Origin: Cryomorphaceae bacterium
GTDB taxonomy: Bacteria > Bacteroidota > Bacteroidia > Flavobacteriales_D > SKUL01
Length of the DNA: 52,382 nt
Direction of reading: 5' to 3'
NCBI GenBank assembly: GCA_007695365.1
Contig: REDV01000084.1
Location: 1-52,382, forward strand
Positions 49,167 to 52,382 of this stretch are shown here, piece by piece. The position numbers and the translations under genes were made by a program. How positions within the stretch are numbered: position 1 is the first letter of the stretch; every line of letters begins with the position of its first letter. The notes below the pieces were generated by a model that was given only the letters and a program-made list of their open reading frames with translations, did not search any database and was not told the origin of the DNA.

Positions 49167-50573
49167 ATGGCATGGCGAACCTTGAAGCGACTTCTGTACT
49201 GGTTTCCAGGTTTGTTTTTGGTTTGTTTGTTGGGCTTTGTACTGATACAAGTCTCTCCCGGCGACCCAGTGCTTGCCCGGTTGAATCTCGCCCCTCACGC
49301 TGGCTCCGCGCACGAAAGCATCTATGAAACATCTGCCTATCAAACCACACGCGTTGCCCTTGGTTTAGACCGTCCACCTTTCTACCTCAGTGCAACTCCA
49401 TCCACAGTACCCGACACGCTGGGGGCCATTGCACACCCGGGCAGACGCAAAGCCTTAAAGGCTCTTAGTATGCGTTTGGGCGGTTCTGAGAAAGTTCTGG
49501 ATTGGTACCACACCCACAATGAATTACGGATTCATTTGGCTAAAAGTGAATCGGCTATGGTTCAGCGACTGGCCTCCGACATTCTCCTTCAAAGCAATTT
49601 GCAGGAAATTCTTAGAAGATACCAGCTATTATCAGAAGGGTGTGAAAAGGCTGAAAATACTGCCTTGGTGATGAAAGTGGCGGTCGTTGCCGCAAAACTC
49701 AATGAAAATCAACAAAGCTGGAAGAGCTTTATTCCCGTATTCCAATGGCACGGTATTGACAATCAATTTCACCGATGGTTGCTGGGGCATAAAGGTGAGG
49801 GAGGGTTGATTCGGGGAGATTTTGGACGTTCATACAGAGACAATCAACCCGTAGCACCCATCTTAGCAAATGCATTTTCGCAAACCTTGCTATTGGCCGT
49901 AGCGGCATGGTTGCTCATGTTTGTTGTTGCCGTTCCTGCGGGATTGAAGCTTGCACAGATTGATTCACCCGGAAAGTCCCGTTTCTGGCTGTACCTTCTG
50001 TTGGTATTGTACTCCATCCCCGGCTATTGGCTGGGAACCCTGATGCTCACATTTCTGTGCAGCCCGGACTTTTTAAACTGGTTCCCGGTAGCATACAAAC
50101 TCATGGACATCCCTGAGAACGCGTCGTGGTTTAGCAGGCAACTTATCATCATGTATCACCTTATACTACCTGTAACCTGCTGGACCGCTGCCGGCGCAGC
50201 TTTCATTGCCATCCAAACAAGGAAGGAAGCCAGAGCCATCATGCGCAGCAGAGGCTACCTCGGGGCAAAATCGCGAGGGCTTTCCGAGAAGCAACTCATG
50301 ACAAACCACGTTGCCCCGCGAGCCCTGATTCCGGCAATCGGTTGGCTGGGAGGATTGATTCCCGCTTCACTTTCGGGAGCTGTCGCCATTGAACTCATTT
50401 TCTCCATCAACGGTATGGGCAACCTCGCTTTTCAATCCTTTCATGCCCGTGACTATCCTGTTGTGATGGCTATCATTTTTATAGCGGCGCTCACAACGTT
50501 GATTGGAACCGTGGTTTCAGATATTCTTCTTCACTATATCGACCCGCGAACAAGAGAAATGGCCACAAAATGA
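49167..50573 (+). CDS. ABC transporter permease, DppB/OppB-like with large insertion
   Basis: This 468-aa inner-membrane permease starts with a first helix and the family phrase LIQVSPGDPVLARL. Its last part (about residues 245-465) has the five remaining helices and the EAA-like loop ALIPAIGWLGGLIPASLSGAVAIELIF. Between these lies an unusual hydrophilic insertion of about 170 residues (about 45-215) that is not present in typical DppB proteins of about 310-340 aa. It likely forms a periplasmic domain. The gene overlaps the next permease by 4 bp. Confidence 0.88.
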   Translation: MAWRTLKRLLYWFPGLFLVCLLGFVLIQVSPGDPVLARLNLAPHAGSAHESIYETSAYQTTRVALGLDRPPFYLSATPSTVPDTLGAIAHPGRRKALKALSMRLGGSEKVLDWYHTHNELRIHLAKSESAMVQRLASDILLQSNLQEILRRYQLLSEGCEKAENTALVMKVAVVAAKLNENQQSWKSFIPVFQWHGIDNQFHRWLLGHKGEGGLIRGDFGRSYRDNQPVAPILANAFSQTLLLAVAAWLLMFVVAVPAGLKLAQIDSPGKSRFWLYLLLVLYSIPGYWLGTLMLTFLCSPDFLNWFPVAYKLMDIPENASWFSRQLIIMYHLILPVTCWTAAGAAFIAIQTRKEARAIMRSRGYLGAKSRGLSEKQLMTNHVAPRALIPAIGWLGGLIPASLSGAVAIELIFSINGMGNLAFQSFHARDYPVVMAIIFIAALTTLIGTVVSDILLHYIDPRTREMATK

Positions 50574-51754
50574 AGTCGGTTCTGCCCATATTGACCCGGT
50601 CAAAAACCCTGCTTACAGCTGGACTTGTTCTGCTTTTCCTTGCCCTTTTTGCTCCATTTCTCGCCGGAAACCAACCTATTTTGGTCAATCTCAACGGAGC
50701 GCTTCATTTCCCCGTGTTGAAAGGTGACACTGACTACACCATGAGAGTGGCCGCACTTGCTCAAAACAAAGACCTGCAGTGGATGGTGAAACCTCCGGTT
50801 CCCTTTTCACCGCATGATATGGATTTGCAACGCGTGGCTGTTCCTCCGTTCTCAAAAGCCGCTATTCCCGGGATTGAAAACACCCGCCACTGGTTAGGCA
50901 CGGACGAATTAGGAAGAGACGTACTTGCGCAAGTAATTCATGGCAGCAGAACTTCGCTCATGATTGCGCTGATCGCGGTTGCCCTGGCCGTAATGATAGG
51001 CATACTGCTCGGCGCCCTGGGCGGCTATTGGCACAACCGCAATTTGCAACTTCATTTTCTGACTTTTTTCTTTTGGGTTGTGCTTGTGGTTCTTGTTGCT
51101 CACGTGGCATGGGTAGCATGGCAAATTCAGAGTTGGATGACGTCAGCCCTCCTTCTAATCCCCGTGCTTACCTTTATATACCTCCTCCGGCGAGTCAATC
51201 AATGGCTATTAAAATCACGGGTCAAAAATTGGAGCATAATGCTCACGCCCGACGCATGGGTTCTCTGGGTGGTTCACCTGATTACAGCTCTCCCTGCTTA
51301 CTTCATTTTAATTGCTTTGCTAGCCGTGTGGAGAGACGTTTCGGCTGTGGGACTTTCGGTCATTTTGGGCTTACTGATGTGGCCCGACATAGCCCGGCTC
51401 ATGAGAGCTTCTGTAATTTCCGTGCGCAACGAGGCCTACATTGATGCCACCAGCGCACTCGGAATCAGCCCCTGGAGAGTAGTCCTCCGACACATTGCAC
51501 CCAATGCATGGCGCTCAGCGCTCACAACCATAGGTTTTGCTGTGGGGGCGGCCATTGTTGCAGAGTCTTTTCTGTCTTTTATCGGTATCGCATCAGCCAA
51601 TACCGTTTCGTGGGGAACGCTCCTTGCATCTTCGCGCGCCAACCCCGAATGGTGGTGGCTTTCTGTATTTCCCGGGCTTGCATTGATTTCGGCTGTGCTG
51701 GTATTTTACCGCTTGTCTGGGTTGTTGATAAGCTCTCCCGAAAAGAAAGCGTAA
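50570..51754 (+). CDS. ABC transporter permease, DppC/OppC-like
   Basis: The 394-aa permease has an N-terminal helix (LLTAGLVLLFLALFAPFLAG), the DppC hallmark HWLGTDELGRDVLAQVIHGSR and a C-terminal binding-protein-dependent transport domain with the EAA loop NEAYIDATSALGISPWRVVLRHIAPN. A central block of added membrane helices (about residues 160-245) makes it longer than usual (about 300 aa). The cognate ATPases (DppD/DppF) are not encoded next to it, so they must be supplied from elsewhere. Confidence 0.88.
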   Translation: MKSVLPILTRSKTLLTAGLVLLFLALFAPFLAGNQPILVNLNGALHFPVLKGDTDYTMRVAALAQNKDLQWMVKPPVPFSPHDMDLQRVAVPPFSKAAIPGIENTRHWLGTDELGRDVLAQVIHGSRTSLMIALIAVALAVMIGILLGALGGYWHNRNLQLHFLTFFFWVVLVVLVAHVAWVAWQIQSWMTSALLLIPVLTFIYLLRRVNQWLLKSRVKNWSIMLTPDAWVLWVVHLITALPAYFILIALLAVWRDVSAVGLSVILGLLMWPDIARLMRASVISVRNEAYIDATSALGISPWRVVLRHIAPNAWRSALTTIGFAVGAAIVAESFLSFIGIASANTVSWGTLLASSRANPEWWWLSVFPGLALISAVLVFYRLSGLLISSPEKKA

Positions 51755-51770
51755 CTCCCCGCAGTGATTG

Positions 51771-51778
51771 TAACTTTG
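51771..51778 (+). promoter_or_regulatory. TAnnTTTG -7 promoter element ahead of the decayed gene
   Basis: TAACTTTG lies 14 bp before the ATG at 51793. Its survival at the normal spacing supports the view that a gene once started there. Confidence 0.45.
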
Positions 51779-51792
51779 TAACTCAACACACT

Positions 51793-51994
51793 ATGAATCA
51801 ATATAAGTGAGAATCAACACCAGGGTTTACAAAGTGCTACCGATGAGCAGGGCCGTGCCATCAGCCCGGTTCTTAAAAGCAATGTAACCTAGAACTTTTG
51901 GATAGACAACCACATTGTGCGAGCCATAAAGTTCAATGGAAAGTTCACAGATTTAGTGAAAATCAAAAAGGAAATAGAGGTTTTCCGACGATAG
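51793..51994 (+). pseudogene. remnant of a small HAD-like ('phosphoheptose isomerase'-annotated) gene
   Basis: The ATG at 51793 is followed after five codons by a frameshift. In the next frame the text SENQHQGLQSATDEQGRA, ISPVLKSNV, a stop, then WIDNHIVRAIKFNGKF and TDLVKIKKEIEVF can be read. I recognise the first part as the N-terminus and the second as the C-terminus of a small Bacteroidota protein often annotated as phosphoheptose isomerase, with its DxDGT-type middle section (about 90 codons) missing. The recognition is from memory of the family, so the identity is tentative; the broken frame is plain. No other gene is seen in 51755-52053. Confidence 0.5.
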
Positions 51995-52029
51995 TGTAAA
52001 TCAGCTGTGCACGGCTGCTTTGCATTCCC

Positions 52030-52037
52030 TAAATTTG
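52030..52037 (+). promoter_or_regulatory. TAnnTTTG -7 promoter element for thrS
   Basis: TAAATTTG lies 16 bp before the ATG at 52054, the same spacing as at glyA. Confidence 0.55.
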
Positions 52038-52053
52038 CAACCCCAAAATCAGG

Positions 52054-52382
52054 ATGATGATAGAGATAACCCTTCCCGACGGAGCAATCAAAAAATTTGA
52101 AAGCGGCGTAACCGCAATGGACGTTGCGATGAGCATCAGCGAGGGTCTGGCGCGCAACGTGCTGGCAGCCGAAGTAAACGGGGAGGTATGGGATGCAACA
52201 CGCCCCATCCATGAAAATGCTGCGCTGCGTCTGCTTACCTGGCGAGACGACGAATCGCGTGCCGTACTCTGGCACTCCTCGGCTCACCTCATGGCCGAAG
52301 CCATCGAGTCGCTCTTTCCCGGAGTGAAATTCGCCATTGGCCCTCCGGTAGAAAACGGTTTTTACTACGACCTTGACCTGGG
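52054..52382 (+). CDS. thrS: threonine--tRNA ligase, N-terminal part (cut by window end)
   Basis: About 109 residues are visible. They cover the TGS domain ([20 protein letters not shown], then [21 protein letters not shown]) and the start of the editing domain with the zinc-type motif [23 protein letters not shown] and [14 protein letters not shown]. This is the standard order of ThrRS, which charges tRNA-Thr and clears mischarged Ser-tRNA-Thr. A second ATG directly follows the first (52057). The catalytic core lies beyond the window. Confidence 0.95.
   Translation, partial: MMIEITLPDGAIKKFESGVTAMDVAMSISEGLARNVLAAEVNGEVWDATRPIHENAALRLLTWRDDESRAVLWHSSAHLMAEAIESLFPGVKFAIGPPVENGFYYDLDL

Noticed and set aside
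51889-52287. 132-aa minus-strand open frame near the window end
   Set aside because: It is the shadow of thrS; the plus-strand TGS domain and promoter are clear.

Overview
The window is typical Bacteroidota chromosome, most likely a Flavobacteriales-type marine or freshwater relative. Three things point there. The gene content includes a PID-CTERM-like sorting protein with an exosortase, OstA-like and LptD-like lipopolysaccharide export proteins, an amidase / MlaD / Fe-S pair synteny, an FG-GAP/ASPIC lipoprotein and a fumarylacetoacetase. Many genes have the Bacteroidota -7 promoter element TAnnTTTG a few bases before the start codon. Lipoboxes have the form LxxSC. No plasmid, phage or insertion-sequence genes were seen.

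Layout. (1) 0.4-7.9 kb, minus strand: a tightly overlapping surface-glycan operon (glycosyltransferase, O-antigen ligase/polymerase-like protein, glycosyltransferase, asparagine-synthase-type amidotransferase, bi-domain oxidoreductase). (2) 7.9-13.5 kb: rpmH, an MsbA-type ABC exporter and a large FG-GAP/ASPIC lipoprotein. (3) 13.5-18.9 kb, minus: UDP-GlcNAc 2-epimerase, a second ABC exporter and a Wzc-like tyrosine autokinase with a Tyr-Gly repeat tail. (4) 19.1-20.4 kb, plus and divergent from the kinase: a compact sorting module of a 67-aa PID-CTERM-like protein, an exosortase and an associated membrane protein. Blocks 1, 3 and 4 together look like one exopolysaccharide/exosortase locus. (5) 20.4-28.6 kb: metabolism and stress genes (glyA, HTTM plus DUF5819-like pair, fahA, bifunctional rel, a Fur-family regulator, purA). 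(6) 28.6-38.4 kb: envelope genes (OstA-like, pabA/trpG-type amidotransferase, LptD, amidase, MlaD) followed by two Fe-S proteins and a small conserved protein. (7) 38.4-44.6 kb, minus: TPR histidine kinase, GNAT, Crp/Fnr regulator, DinB-like protein, S9 peptidase and a small membrane protein. (8) 44.7-47.3 kb: two tRNA genes, each followed by an unusual tandem array. (9) 47.4-51.8 kb: a peptide-type ABC transporter (binding lipoprotein plus two permeases, no ATPase), a decayed gene, and the start of thrS, which runs off the window.

The most unusual signal is in block 8. tRNA-Pro(TGG) and tRNA-Ser(GCT), both on the minus strand, each end in a strong intrinsic terminator. Each faces an array of about five tandem units (109 bp and 101 bp) in the opposite orientation. 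Every unit carries a plus-strand terminator whose flanks copy those of the neighbouring tRNA's own terminator, while the hairpin arms differ and still pair. The two arrays also share a second hairpin of the form GGATTRCC...GGYGATCC and an adjoining spacer, so they appear to be two members of one repeat family tied to tRNA 3' ends. All calls come from reading the sequence; no database search was run.
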